Part shown: positions 12,688 to 19,755 of the stretch, piece after piece | Position numbering within the stretch: position 1 is the stretch's first letter | Layout: the number at the start of each line of letters is the position of its first letter | Assembly (NCBI GenBank): GCA_030263805.2 | Contig: CP136010.1 | Span: 744,001 to 808,000, forward strand | DNA length: 64,000 bases | Reading direction: 5' to 3' | Source of the DNA: Pseudomonas sp. FeN3W | GTDB taxonomy: Bacteria; Pseudomonadota; Gammaproteobacteria; Pseudomonadales; Pseudomonadaceae | Translations under genes and position numbers: made by a program | Notes under the pieces: generated by a model | Databases searched by the model: none | What the model was told of the DNA's origin: nothing | The model's input: only the letters and a program-made list of their open reading frames with translations

Positions 12688-12818
12688 GGCTTTTTTTCAC
12701 ACTTGAGAGCCCCAGAGCGCAGGGCAAAGTTGTTGGGAAGAGTACGCAGCAGTACCCGCTACCCACGAGTGACAACCTACAGAATACTGCCTGTAAGGCC
12801 CCTGCCGGTCGGTGTCCG

Positions 12819-12847
12819 AGTATAAACAGTTAGGTCACTAATGACAA
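12819..12847 (-). promoter_or_regulatory. Sigma-70 promoter of sdhCDAB-suc
   Basis: On the minus strand TTGTCA (12847-12842), a 17-base spacer, then TATACT (12824-12819). Both boxes have five of six consensus bases and the spacing is ideal. Transcription would begin near 12812. Confidence 0.75.
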
Positions 12848-12961
12848 TGTGGTGAAGTGCCACTAAAGGCTGATAGCGACCTCTATATAAATGCCGTAAA
12901 CAGTGCACCCAAGCTGTACGCATCCCCCTGCAGAGCCCTCTACGGCATGGGTTCGCGCAAA

Positions 12962-12989
12962 TTGACTTTGCGGTTTATCACACTATAGT
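12962..12989 (+). promoter_or_regulatory. Sigma-70 promoter of gltA
   Basis: TTGACT (12962-12967), a 16-base spacer and TATAGT (12984-12989) lie upstream of gltA, predicting a start near 12996 and a leader of about 50 bases. AGGAGG follows 8 bases before the ATG. Confidence 0.75.
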
Positions 12990-13047
12990 GATGCGGGCCC
13001 TGCGTGGGGGGCCATGATGATTCCAAGCACAAAACAGGAGGCCATAC

Positions 13048-14319
13048 ATGGCTGACAAGAAAGCGCAGTTGATCATCGAGGGCGCTGCCCCCGTCGAACT
13101 GCCCGTTTTAACCGGTACCGTAGGGCCTGATGTAATTGACGTACGAAGCCTGACCTCCACGGGTCACTTCACCTTCGATCCCGGCTTCATGTCGACCGCC
13201 TCTTGCGAGTCCAAGATCACCTACATCGATGGCGACAAGGGCATCCTGCTGCATCGCGGCTATCCGATCGAGCAGCTGGCAGAGAAATCCGACTATCTGG
13301 AAACCTGCTATCTCCTGCTGAACGGGGAACTGCCGACCGCCGAACAGAAGGCACAGTTCGTTAGCACCGTGAAGAACCACACCATGGTTCACGAGCAGCT
13401 GAAGTCCTTCCTCAATGGTTTTCGTCGTGACGCCCACCCCATGGCCATCATGTGTGGCGTTGTCGGCGCGCTTTCAGCCTTCTACCACGATTCGCTGGAC
13501 ATCAACGACCCGCACCACCGCGAAATTTCCGCGGTGCGCCTGGTCGCCAAGATGCCAACCATCGCCGCGATGGTTTACAAGTACTCGATCGGTCAGCCGC
13601 TGATGTACCCGCGCAACGACCTGAGCTACTCGGAAAACTTCCTGCACATGATGTTCAACACCCCGTGCGAGATCAAACCGATCAGCCCGGTGTTGGCCAA
13701 GGCAATGGATCGCATCTTCATCCTGCACGCCGACCATGAGCAGAACGCCTCCACCTCCACCGTGCGTCTGGCAGGCTCCACCGGCGCCAACCCGTTTGCC
13801 TGCATCGCGGCCGGTATCGCCGCCCTGTGGGGACCGGCTCACGGCGGTGCGAACGAAGCCGTACTCACCATGCTGGACGAGATTGGCGACGTATCGAACG
13901 TCGAGAAGTTCCTGGCCAAGGCCAAGGACAAGAACGATCCGTTCAAGCTGATGGGCTTCGGCCATCGCGTCTACAAGAACTTCGATCCGCGCGCCAAGGT
14001 CATGAAGCAGACCTGCGACGAGGTTCTGGGCGAGCTGGGCATCAATGACCCGCAACTTGATCTGGCCATGAAGCTGGAAGAGATCGCCCTCAACGATCCG
14101 TACTTCGCCGAGCGCAACCTGTACCCGAACGTGGACTTCTACTCGGGTATCATCCTCAAGGCCATCGGCATTCCGACCAGCATGTTCACCGTCATCTTCG
14201 CCCTGGCGCGTACTGTCGGCTGGATCTCCCACTGGAAGGAAATGATCGCCTCCGGCCAGAAGATCGGCCGTCCGCGTCAGCTGTACACCGGTCACACCAA
14301 GCGCGACCTGCCGCGTTAA
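13048..14319 (+). CDS. gltA: Citrate synthase
   Basis: Condenses acetyl-CoA and oxaloacetate to citrate, the entry step of the TCA cycle. The 423 residues fit the NADH-sensitive hexameric (type II) class of Gram-negative bacteria. Catalytic segments are [19 protein letters not shown] (histidine), [14 protein letters not shown] (histidine and aspartate) and the substrate-binding [15 protein letters not shown] at the C-terminus. A strong AGGAGG precedes the ATG. It is transcribed divergently from sdh-suc. Its intrinsic terminator, 20 bases past the stop, is split by an insertion sequence. Confidence 0.98.
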   Translation: MADKKAQLIIEGAAPVELPVLTGTVGPDVIDVRSLTSTGHFTFDPGFMSTASCESKITYIDGDKGILLHRGYPIEQLAEKSDYLETCYLLLNGELPTAEQKAQFVSTVKNHTMVHEQLKSFLNGFRRDAHPMAIMCGVVGALSAFYHDSLDINDPHHREISAVRLVAKMPTIAAMVYKYSIGQPLMYPRNDLSYSENFLHMMFNTPCEIKPISPVLAKAMDRIFILHADHEQNASTSTVRLAGSTGANPFACIAAGIAALWGPAHGGANEAVLTMLDEIGDVSNVEKFLAKAKDKNDPFKLMGFGHRVYKNFDPRAKVMKQTCDEVLGELGINDPQLDLAMKLEEIALNDPYFAERNLYPNVDFYSGIILKAIGIPTSMFTVIFALARTVGWISHWKEMIASGQKIGRPRQLYTGHTKRDLPR

Positions 14320-14338
14320 GTGACAAACCCCGCGCACG

Positions 14339-14358
14339 AAAAAGGCTGCCTTTGGGCA
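14339..14358 (+). terminator. gltA terminator, 5' half (disrupted by the IS)
   Basis: AAAAAGGCTGCC plus the loop TTTG and four bases of the return arm remain. The other arm (GGCAGCC followed by six Ts) is now at 15787-15800, beyond the IS. Removing the IS and one target copy restores a perfect stem with a 4-base loop and a T-run. Left in place, only about 4 bp can pair on this side. Confidence 0.8.
14348..14358 (+). repeat. Target-site duplication, left copy
   Basis: GCCTTTGGGCA (11 bp) directly abuts the left end of the insertion sequence and is repeated exactly at 15781-15791. Eleven bases is in the usual range for IS4-family targets. Confidence 0.9.
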
Positions 14359-14376
14359 TAATGCTGTTCACTTAAG
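14359..14376 (+). repeat. Left terminal inverted repeat of the IS
   Basis: TAATGCTGTTCACTTAAG, identical to the complement of 15763-15780. The sequences diverge immediately inside. Confidence 0.9.
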
Positions 14377-14403
14377 CATTTGAGTCCAAGCCGAGCTTTC
14401 CAG

Positions 14404-14439
14404 AAAATCCGATATCAGCCTCCTGGTATCGGATTTTTT
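14404..14439 (+). terminator. Hairpin terminator inside the IS, abutting the transposase start
   Basis: An 11-bp perfect stem (AAAATCCGATA at 14404-14414, complement at 14427-14437) with a 12-base loop merges into a run of six Ts that ends one base before the transposase ATG. It looks like an intrinsic terminator facing transcription entering from gltA, and would also hide the transposase start in read-through mRNA. Confidence 0.75.
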
Positions 14440-15771
14440 ATGCCCATTCAGCAGCAACTGCTCGACCTTGGCGACCTCTTCAACTTCTCCGACCTCAGCA
14501 CCTTCACTCAGAACATCCCTGTCGAATGGGTTGCCAGTGCGCTCAACCTCTCTGCTCAGGCCACCATAAGACGGCGACGCCTACCGAGTGACCAGGTGCT
14601 TTGGTTGGTGCTGGGCATGGCGCTGTTCCGCGATGAGCCCGTACATGAAGTAGCCAGGCGCCTGAATATTTGCGCTCAAGGCCTGGCATCTGATCAATTA
14701 CTGGCGCGCAGCGGTGTGACTGAAGCGCGTAAAAGGCTGGGTGCCGACCCGGTCGAGTCCTTGTTCCGTCAGACAGGTAAACAATGGGGCTGCGAGCGAT
14801 ACGAAGGCGATGCTTGGCACGGCTTGCAAGTATTCGCAGTAGATGGCGCATTTCTGCGAACCCCTGACTCACCTGAGCTGAGAGAACATTTCGGTTCTGG
14901 CAATACGGGCAACGACCGCCAGACGCCTTTCCCAATGCTACGGCTTGTTGCCCTGATGAATGTGCGCTCCCACGTGATCCTCGATGCTCAGCTTAGTCCC
15001 TACCGGGACAGCGAAATGCGCCTGGCCGAAACCTTCCTGAGTCAGATCCCGGACAATTCGATCACATTGTTCGACAAGGGCTTCTGGGGTGCTGATCTGC
15101 TGTTGGGCGTGGTGGGTGGAGGAAGCAATCGGCACTGGCTGACGCCAGCGCGCAAGGGACTGGTGATGGAGGAAGTCGAGCGTTATGGCGAACATGATCG
15201 CCGTGTTCGGATGAAGGTCTCGCCCCAGGCACGCAAACGTAATCCCGAGCTGCCTACACACTGGGAGGTGCGTGAGGTCAGCTATGAAAGCCGAGGGCGC
15301 GTCAGATCGTTGCTCACTTCTCTGCCGGCCAAGGGGTACAGCACAAAAGCTGTCGCCGAGTTGTATCTGGAGCGTTGGGAGATTGAGTTGGGCTTCAGGG
15401 ACATCAAAAGCTCAATGCAACAAAACGCGGTGACGCTACGGAGCAAGAAGGTCGAGCTGATTTATCAGGAGGTGTGGGGGCTCCTGCTCGCTTATAACAT
15501 CATCCGTCGGGAGGCCAGCCAAGCCGCAGTCACCTTTGGCCGAAGACCATCGGATATACGCTTCAAGCCCGCCTGCCAGTACATTGCGGTGCAACTGATC
15601 GTCATGGCAGCGGCCAATCCGGTATCGGCAACAGGTAGAAGGTTGGCTGAGTTAAGAGGAGGTGTCGGGGGGATGTTTCTGGATCACCGTCCAAGGCCAA
15701 AAAGGCCAAGGACGGTGAAGATTTCCAAAACCCGGTATCCGGTGGATCGTAAGGCTGCTCCACTTAAGTGA
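14440..15771 (+). CDS. IS4-family DDE transposase
   Basis: A 443-residue transposase. The catalytic residues are D135 (in VDGAFLR), D212 (in FDKGFWG) and E316. The last lies in YLERWEIELGFRDIK, which fits the IS4 signature Y-2-R-3-E-6-K exactly. An N-terminal helical region (about 15-75) resembles the DNA-binding part of the family. The frame is open further upstream, but I prefer the ATG at 14440, just after the internal hairpin. The stop codon overlaps the right inverted repeat. No frameshift or internal stop is seen, so it is probably functional. Confidence 0.93.
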   Translation: MPIQQQLLDLGDLFNFSDLSTFTQNIPVEWVASALNLSAQATIRRRRLPSDQVLWLVLGMALFRDEPVHEVARRLNICAQGLASDQLLARSGVTEARKRLGADPVESLFRQTGKQWGCERYEGDAWHGLQVFAVDGAFLRTPDSPELREHFGSGNTGNDRQTPFPMLRLVALMNVRSHVILDAQLSPYRDSEMRLAETFLSQIPDNSITLFDKGFWGADLLLGVVGGGSNRHWLTPARKGLVMEEVERYGEHDRRVRMKVSPQARKRNPELPTHWEVREVSYESRGRVRSLLTSLPAKGYSTKAVAELYLERWEIELGFRDIKSSMQQNAVTLRSKKVELIYQEVWGLLLAYNIIRREASQAAVTFGRRPSDIRFKPACQYIAVQLIVMAAANPVSATGRRLAELRGGVGGMFLDHRPRPKRPRTVKISKTRYPVDRKAAPLK

Positions 15772-15780
15772 ACAGCATTA
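15763..15780 (-). repeat. Right terminal inverted repeat of the IS
   Basis: Exact complement of the left 18-bp end; it contains the transposase stop codon (15769-15771). Confidence 0.9.
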
Positions 15781-15800
15781 GCCTTTGGGCAGCCTTTTTT
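15781..15800 (+). terminator. gltA terminator, 3' half, beginning with the right target copy
   Basis: The right copy of the 11-bp duplication (15781-15791) leads into GGCAGCC and a T-run. Alone it can pair only GCC with GGC, so it is unlikely to terminate efficiently. Confidence 0.75.
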
Positions 15801-15889
15801 GCTTTTGCAGGACCAATAGTTGTAGTGCGTAAGTACGAGCCGGAACCCCTAGAGGACGCGGCCTCTACGCAGCACCACCGGGACTATCG

Positions 15890-16141
15890 CTACGCCGTCG
15901 CCTGCTCCAGCCAACCAAGCAGACGAATCGCGTCCTCCCTGTTTTCCCCACAACAAACAGGGTCTGCCGAAAAAGCCGAGCACACGGCCGGCCGCCGCGG
16001 ATCACCGAACAGCAAACAGAGAAAGTCAGCGCTTAATTGAACACAGCGCTCCCCAGCACTTTTACCGAACGGCATACCGGGGATAGGTGAGCTGATGGAA
16101 GGCGCGATGCAGCAGGCACCGCAACCGGGGCGACAATCCAT
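15890..16141 (-). CDS. YkgJ-like cysteine-cluster protein
   Basis: A small protein of 83 residues from the ATG at 16141. Its start MDCRPGCGACC and the following APSISSPIPGMPFGK are characteristic of the YkgJ (CxxCxxCC zinc or iron cluster) family, as is the later RPAVCSAFSADPVCCGE. The family probably binds a metal cluster through its cysteines, but the function is unproven. An ATG 18 codons upstream would add a non-conserved extension, so I reject it. It is divergent from the DUF486 gene and its 3' end faces the IS-disrupted gltA terminator. Confidence 0.85.
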   Translation of the reverse strand: MDCRPGCGACCIAPSISSPIPGMPFGKSAGERCVQLSADFLCLLFGDPRRPAVCSAFSADPVCCGENREDAIRLLGWLEQATA

Positions 16142-16270
16142 AAAACTGCCACTCAGTGAAAAAACGGGCGCGATGATAATCCGGCTGGAGCTCACGCACC
16201 AGATGCATCATTGCAGGCGAAAACGCTTGGAAATACCCTAGCGCGTCATCATTTCGAGCCCACAACCATC

Positions 16271-16612
16271 ATGCCCGTCTGGTTGCAAACCGCCGCCCTA
16301 CTCTGCTGCTCCAACCTCTTCATGACCTTCGCCTGGTACGGCCACCTGAAGAGCCTGAACGGCAAACCCTGGCTGATCGCCGCACTGATCAGCTGGGGCA
16401 TCGCCTTCTTCGAATACATGCTGATGGTGCCGGCTAACCGCATCGGCTATACCGAGCTGTCGATCGGCCAGCTAAAGATCATGCAGGAGGTGATCACGCT
16501 GATGATCTTCGTGCCGTTTAGCGTGCTGTACATGCAGCAGCCGCTGAAACTCGACTACCTGTGGGCCGGGCTGTGCTTGCTGGGTGCGGTGTATTTCATC
16601 TTCCGCTCATGA
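16271..16612 (+). CDS. DUF486 (DMT-like) membrane protein
   Basis: A 113-residue protein with four hydrophobic helices. The motif FMTFAWYGHLK and the later AFFEYMLMVPANRIGY are typical of the DUF486 family, short relatives of the drug/metabolite transporter superfamily that may work as dimers. The transported substrate is unknown. I use the ATG at 16271 because the protein aligns from MPVWLQT; an ATG 20 codons upstream adds a polar tail. The ribosome-binding site is weak. It stands alone between the YkgJ-like gene and ppnP. Confidence 0.82.
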   Translation: MPVWLQTAALLCCSNLFMTFAWYGHLKSLNGKPWLIAALISWGIAFFEYMLMVPANRIGYTELSIGQLKIMQEVITLMIFVPFSVLYMQQPLKLDYLWAGLCLLGAVYFIFRS

Positions 16613-16729
16613 GCGTGGCCGCTTCAGCGCTCGGAGCTAGCAGCCTCACTCGATATGCCAGCGACCTGATGACGCCACCGAGCCGCTTCGGCATACTGGC
16701 CGCCCTTTTCCACACCCTGGAGTTTCCGA

Positions 16730-17011
16730 ATGTTCAAGGTTAACGAGTACTTCGACGGCACCGTTAAATCCATCGCCTTCGACATGGCAGCGGGCCCGGC
16801 CACCATCGGCGTCATGGCCGCAGGCGATTACGAATTTGGCACCAACCAGTTGGAAGTAATGCACGTGGTCGCCGGCAGCCTGGACGTCAAACTGCCGGGG
16901 AGCGACAGCTACGAAACCTTTGGCACCGGCACTCAATTCACTGTGCCAGCGAACAGCAAGTTCCAGCTGAAGGTCGCAGCGGATACCGCTTATCTTTGCG
17001 AGTACCGCTGA
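16730..17011 (+). CDS. ppnP: Pyrimidine/purine nucleoside phosphorylase
   Basis: A cupin-fold enzyme of 93 residues (formerly YaiE or DUF1255) that phosphorolyses several nucleosides to base and ribose-1-phosphate. The full length matches the family. The conserved start [17 protein letters not shown], the central [17 protein letters not shown] and the C-terminal [15 protein letters not shown] are present. GGAG lies 7 bases before the ATG. It converges on fliS, with a hairpin between them. Confidence 0.93.
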   Translation: MFKVNEYFDGTVKSIAFDMAAGPATIGVMAAGDYEFGTNQLEVMHVVAGSLDVKLPGSDSYETFGTGTQFTVPANSKFQLKVAADTAYLCEYR

Positions 17012-17018
17012 AAGCAAA

Positions 17019-17052
17019 ACGCACTGGCTGGCTCAGTTGCCAGACAGTGCGT
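17019..17052 (-). terminator. Terminator between convergent ppnP and fliS
   Basis: Nested arms (ACGCACTG with its complement, and CTGGC with GCCAG) form a 13-bp stem with one bulge each side and a 6-base loop. On the minus strand it is followed by TTTTGCTTTC, so it is best as the fliS terminator; it may also stop ppnP mRNA. Confidence 0.75.
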
Positions 17053-17097
17053 CAGTGTTGCGTTGACAAGTAGCCGTCTATAGCGCTGCAGCCAGAA

Positions 17098-17484
17098 TCA
17101 AGCCTTGGGCGCGATGCCGTCCCAACCTTGCTTGATTTCACCGAGAAGATTCGCCACTTCATCGAGCTTGTTCACATCGTTATGCCGGCTGGCTTCGAAC
17201 AGCCGCATCGTCATGAACTCGTACAGGCGATCCAGATTCTCCGCCAGTTCACCGCCCGCCTTCTTGTCCAGCACGTCGCGCAGACCGCCGATGATACCGA
17301 CAGCTTTGCTAATCAGCACGCCTTTCTCAGCATAGGCCTCGCGCTCCATAGCCCCCCTGGCCTGCGCGATACGATCCAGCCCGCCCTGCATCAGCATTTG
17401 GATCAGACGATGCGGATCGGCCTCGGTAACCTGAGCCTTAACGCCGACTTGCTGGTACTGCCTCATTGCTGCCATAGCATTCAT
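17098..17484 (-). CDS. fliS: Flagellin export chaperone FliS
   Basis: Cytoplasmic chaperone that binds the C-terminus of flagellin to prevent premature assembly and guide export. The 128 residues match the family. MRQYQQVGVKAQVTEADPHR and the following LIQMLMQGGLDRIAQARGAM form the conserved flagellin-binding helices, and YEFMTMRLFEA is the usual later helix. It is separated from fliD by an unusual 360-bp spacer that contains a terminator and a sigma-28-like promoter. No fliT gene follows; the next gene is the convergent ppnP. Confidence 0.96.
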   Translation of the reverse strand: MNAMAAMRQYQQVGVKAQVTEADPHRLIQMLMQGGLDRIAQARGAMEREAYAEKGVLISKAVGIIGGLRDVLDKKAGGELAENLDRLYEFMTMRLFEASRHNDVNKLDEVANLLGEIKQGWDGIAPKA

Positions 17485-17523
17485 TTGGATGAGCCCCTTG
17501 CCACATCAATTTGCATGTACAGC

Positions 17524-17550
17524 TTATCGGTCGGGGTCGCTCAAGCTTGA
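17524..17550 (-). promoter_or_regulatory. Sigma-28 (FliA)-type promoter of fliS
   Basis: On the minus strand TCAA, 15 bases, then ACCGATAA. Compared with TAAA-N15-GCCGATAA it has three of four and seven of eight matches with exact spacing. It lies 40 bp before the fliS ATG. Confidence 0.6.
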
Positions 17551-17564
17551 GAGCAGTCGGAGAA

Positions 17565-17600
17565 AATATATTTGAAAAAAGAAAACCGCCTCAGCGGCGG
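17565..17600 (-). terminator. Terminator after fliD
   Basis: On the minus strand CCGCC, a 5-base loop and GGCGG (17600-17586) lead directly into TTTTCTTTTTTC. The stem is short but GC-only and the T-run is strong. It would separate the fliD message from fliS. Confidence 0.7.
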
Positions 17601-17850
17601 GTTCAGACTAATAACAAATTTCAGCAAGTTGGTGGGCTCAACGGACCGTCCTCGGTACGCCACCTCGGAGCGAGGCTTGGCATTTCAGTGTGCCTTTAGC
17701 CTGCATTCGCCGCGGGTCGCGCCTCCTATAGAAAGCGGTGTGGTGGCGTCGCTGCTTTTGTGGGAGCCCTCAGGGCGAAGCCTTTAGCCGTTCAAGGTGA
17801 GCCGTGCGGCGTTCTGCTTCAGCCCACCAAATTCCCAGGCCAGCGCAGCT

Positions 17851-19281
17851 TTACTTCTTGGAATTACTCGCCGCCCAAGGCAGGTTTTCAAGCGAAGCCA
17901 GCAAGCTGTTCGAGGTGTTGCTCAACTGACCTACCAGCAGATCCATTGCGTTGAATTGCTTGTATAGCCGTTCTTGGAGAGATGTTATCCGGCGCGTCAA
18001 ATCTTCTTTTTGTTTGTCGATGCCTGAGATGGTTTCGGTCATCGCCTTGTTGCGTTGCTCAAGGATGCCACCGGTTTGTGTGTAGGGTTTCAGCTGTTCA
18101 TCCAGACGACTGGCGATGCCTTTTTCGCCCGCAAACAGACCCGGCAGCTCTACAAAATTATTGGCCATCGCTTTTTCAAGCTTCGCATCGTCAATCTTAA
18201 GCGTGCCGTCTTTCTGAGTAGTGATGCCGATATCGGTCAGCGTTCGCAGCGCACCATCACCCTGCCCGCTCACCAGCTCGTTGCGGATCGTTGACAGCAA
18301 CGTACGCGCAGAGGCGTCACCCACCAGGGCGCCAGTTACTGGAGTCTTGTCATCACCTACGCTAGTGACCTTCGTTTGCGTATTGATGACACTGATCAGC
18401 TTGTTGTACGCATCCACGAACGACTGGATCTTCTTCTTGACGCCCGCCTTATCCTCGGCAACGTTGATGGTAAGCGGTTCGTTTTCAGCCGTTTTGTCTT
18501 TAAGGTCCAGCGTGACGCCCTCAATGGCACCTTCCACCTTGTTGGTTTCGCTGGTGACCGTAAGCCCATCTACAGTAATGACCGCACTCTGCGCGTGGGC
18601 CAGGATTCGTGCCCCTGCGGGGTCGTCGCTGTTTTCTACGCCGTTGAACGCCATAGCATCGAGACTTTGTTGGCCTGAGCCTGCAGTCCCTGCCGGTGTC
18701 GCCTCGACAGTGATGTCTTTGTCGGCGCCCGTTTGATTGCTGCTGAGCACTAGGCGCGCACCCTTGTCATCGGTAACGATGGTCGCACTCACGCCTGTTT
18801 CAGCACCCGCCTGGTTGATGGCATCACGCAGCCCGGCAAGTGTGTTGTTACTTGCATCAACCGTAACGGAGAACGACTCCTCGCCCAGCTTGATTTCCAA
18901 GGCACCATTGCCGAAGCGCGCGGGCTCGTCTGCCGAATTGGGGACGGCGCCCAGGGCGATCTTGCTACTGGTGGCGAGCTCCTTTACCTCAACCTGGTAG
19001 CGCCCCGCGCCCGCCGTGGTGTTGGCGGAGACTGAAACAAGGTCCGATTTGCTGGATGTAGCCGAGCGCGCCTGGAAAACATCCGGCTTGTTGAGCCCAC
19101 CTAGCGCCGTCTGGAAGTCACTGATGGCACTCTTCAGCGCGCCAATCGCTGTGATTTGAGTTGTGGTCTTCTTTTGGAGGTTGTTGAGCTGCGTCTCCTT
19201 GGGCGCACGCTCGGCAGCCACCATGCTCGAGACAATGCTATCAATGTCGATGCCCGAACCAATGCCTGTAATGCCTGCCAT
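17851..19281 (-). CDS. fliD: Flagellar filament cap protein FliD (HAP2)
   Basis: Caps the growing filament and helps fold exported flagellin subunits; it may also act in adhesion. It has 476 residues from the ATG at 19281 (GGGGTG upstream); a GTG two codons earlier is less likely. The N-terminal MAGITGIGSGIDIDSIVSSM with the following helix is the conserved D0 region. A flagellin-IN-like segment lies near residues 125-185. The C-terminal coiled-coil region contains RRITSLQERLYKQFNAMD, typical of the family. It is downstream of flaG; a terminator follows before fliS. Confidence 0.95.
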   Translation of the reverse strand: MAGITGIGSGIDIDSIVSSMVAAERAPKETQLNNLQKKTTTQITAIGALKSAISDFQTALGGLNKPDVFQARSATSSKSDLVSVSANTTAGAGRYQVEVKELATSSKIALGAVPNSADEPARFGNGALEIKLGEESFSVTVDASNNTLAGLRDAINQAGAETGVSATIVTDDKGARLVLSSNQTGADKDITVEATPAGTAGSGQQSLDAMAFNGVENSDDPAGARILAHAQSAVITVDGLTVTSETNKVEGAIEGVTLDLKDKTAENEPLTINVAEDKAGVKKKIQSFVDAYNKLISVINTQTKVTSVGDDKTPVTGALVGDASARTLLSTIRNELVSGQGDGALRTLTDIGITTQKDGTLKIDDAKLEKAMANNFVELPGLFAGEKGIASRLDEQLKPYTQTGGILEQRNKAMTETISGIDKQKEDLTRRITSLQERLYKQFNAMDLLVGQLSNTSNSLLASLENLPWAASNSKK

Positions 19282-19337
19282 AGCCACACCCCGTCAAATA
19301 AACCACTCGAGCCAAACCACAAACAAGAACCGTGCCG

Positions 19338-19691
19338 TCAGGCCTTGGCCTCGAACAACAAACTGCGCATTTCATCCAGCCGCTCGGCCAACCGCAGGAT
19401 ATCTTCGGACGGAATCTGCCGCACCACCTTGCCCGAGTCACCATCGACAACCTGGACGACCACCTCACCGGTCGAGTCATCCACGCTGAAATTGAGATTG
19501 CGCTGCAGGCTCTGCACTTGAGCGCGAATTTGCTCTACCGCTTGGCCAACATCATCCTTACGCTCTGCCGTTGCAGGCTTGTCCTCTCCGCCGAACGACG
19601 AAAACCCAGCCTCCATACGGGGGCTGGGTATCGCGCTGCTTGGATTGGAAGCTGACGTAAGGGGTGCGGCAACCACTCTTGTGATGTCCAT
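19338..19691 (-). CDS. flaG: FlaG family flagellar protein
   Basis: A 117-residue FlaG protein. In Pseudomonas and related genera FlaG is encoded between flagellin and FliD and influences filament length. The variable N-terminal half (low complexity, Ser/Ala-rich) is followed by the conserved C-terminal domain: LNFSVDDSTGEVVVQVVDGD, then the segment with SGKVVRQIPSEDILRLAE. It starts 64 bp after the fliC stop, beyond a hairpin, so some transcription probably reads through from fliC. Confidence 0.92.
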   Translation of the reverse strand: MDITRVVAAPLTSASNPSSAIPSPRMEAGFSSFGGEDKPATAERKDDVGQAVEQIRAQVQSLQRNLNFSVDDSTGEVVVQVVDGDSGKVVRQIPSEDILRLAERLDEMRSLLFEAKA

Positions 19692-19710
19692 GATTCACCT
19701 CTTAGAAAGC

Positions 19711-19741
19711 GATGGGGCAGCAATACTGCCGCTGCCCCATC
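19711..19741 (-). terminator. Hairpin between fliC and flaG
   Basis: A perfect 11-bp inverted repeat (GATGGGGCAGC and its complement) with a 9-base loop lies 14 bases past the fliC stop. On the minus strand only GCTTTCTAAG follows, so it is more likely to protect the abundant fliC mRNA and reduce read-through than to stop it completely. Confidence 0.65.
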
Positions 19742-19755
19742 AGCTACGGCTCGCC

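Larger units (their letters stand above)
12688..13047. other. Divergent regulatory region between sdhC and gltA
   Basis: A 360-bp region between the starts of two divergent TCA-cycle units. It contains one good sigma-70-type promoter in each direction (described separately), about 115 bp apart at the -35 boxes, leaving room for shared regulators. I see no small gene here. Confidence 0.75.
14359..15780 (+). mobile_element. IS4-family insertion sequence, 1422 bp, apparently complete
   Basis: The ends are defined by perfect 18-bp terminal inverted repeats (TAATGCTGTTCACTTAAG at 14359-14376, complement at 15763-15780), flanked by an exact 11-bp target duplication. It carries one intact DDE transposase gene whose stop lies inside the right repeat. 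Identical ends, an exact duplication and an unbroken frame indicate recent insertion. It landed inside the gltA terminator, in the same orientation as gltA. I cannot give an ISfinder name from sequence alone. Confidence 0.92.
17485..17850. other. Spacer between fliD and fliS
   Basis: These 366 bases hold a sigma-28-like promoter for fliS, an intrinsic terminator for fliD, and at about 17700-17850 a tract with REP-like fragments common in Pseudomonas intergenic DNA (for example GTGGGAGCCCTCAGGGCGAA). Short open frames here have no recognisable product. Confidence 0.6.

Noticed and set aside
15768..16040. Plus-strand frame after the IS as a disrupted gene
   Set aside because: It overlaps the YkgJ-like gene in antisense and begins in the IS end; the IS split a terminator, not a gene.
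17572..17787. Small gene in the fliD-fliS spacer
   Set aside because: The frame overlaps a terminator and REP-like DNA and has no recognisable product.
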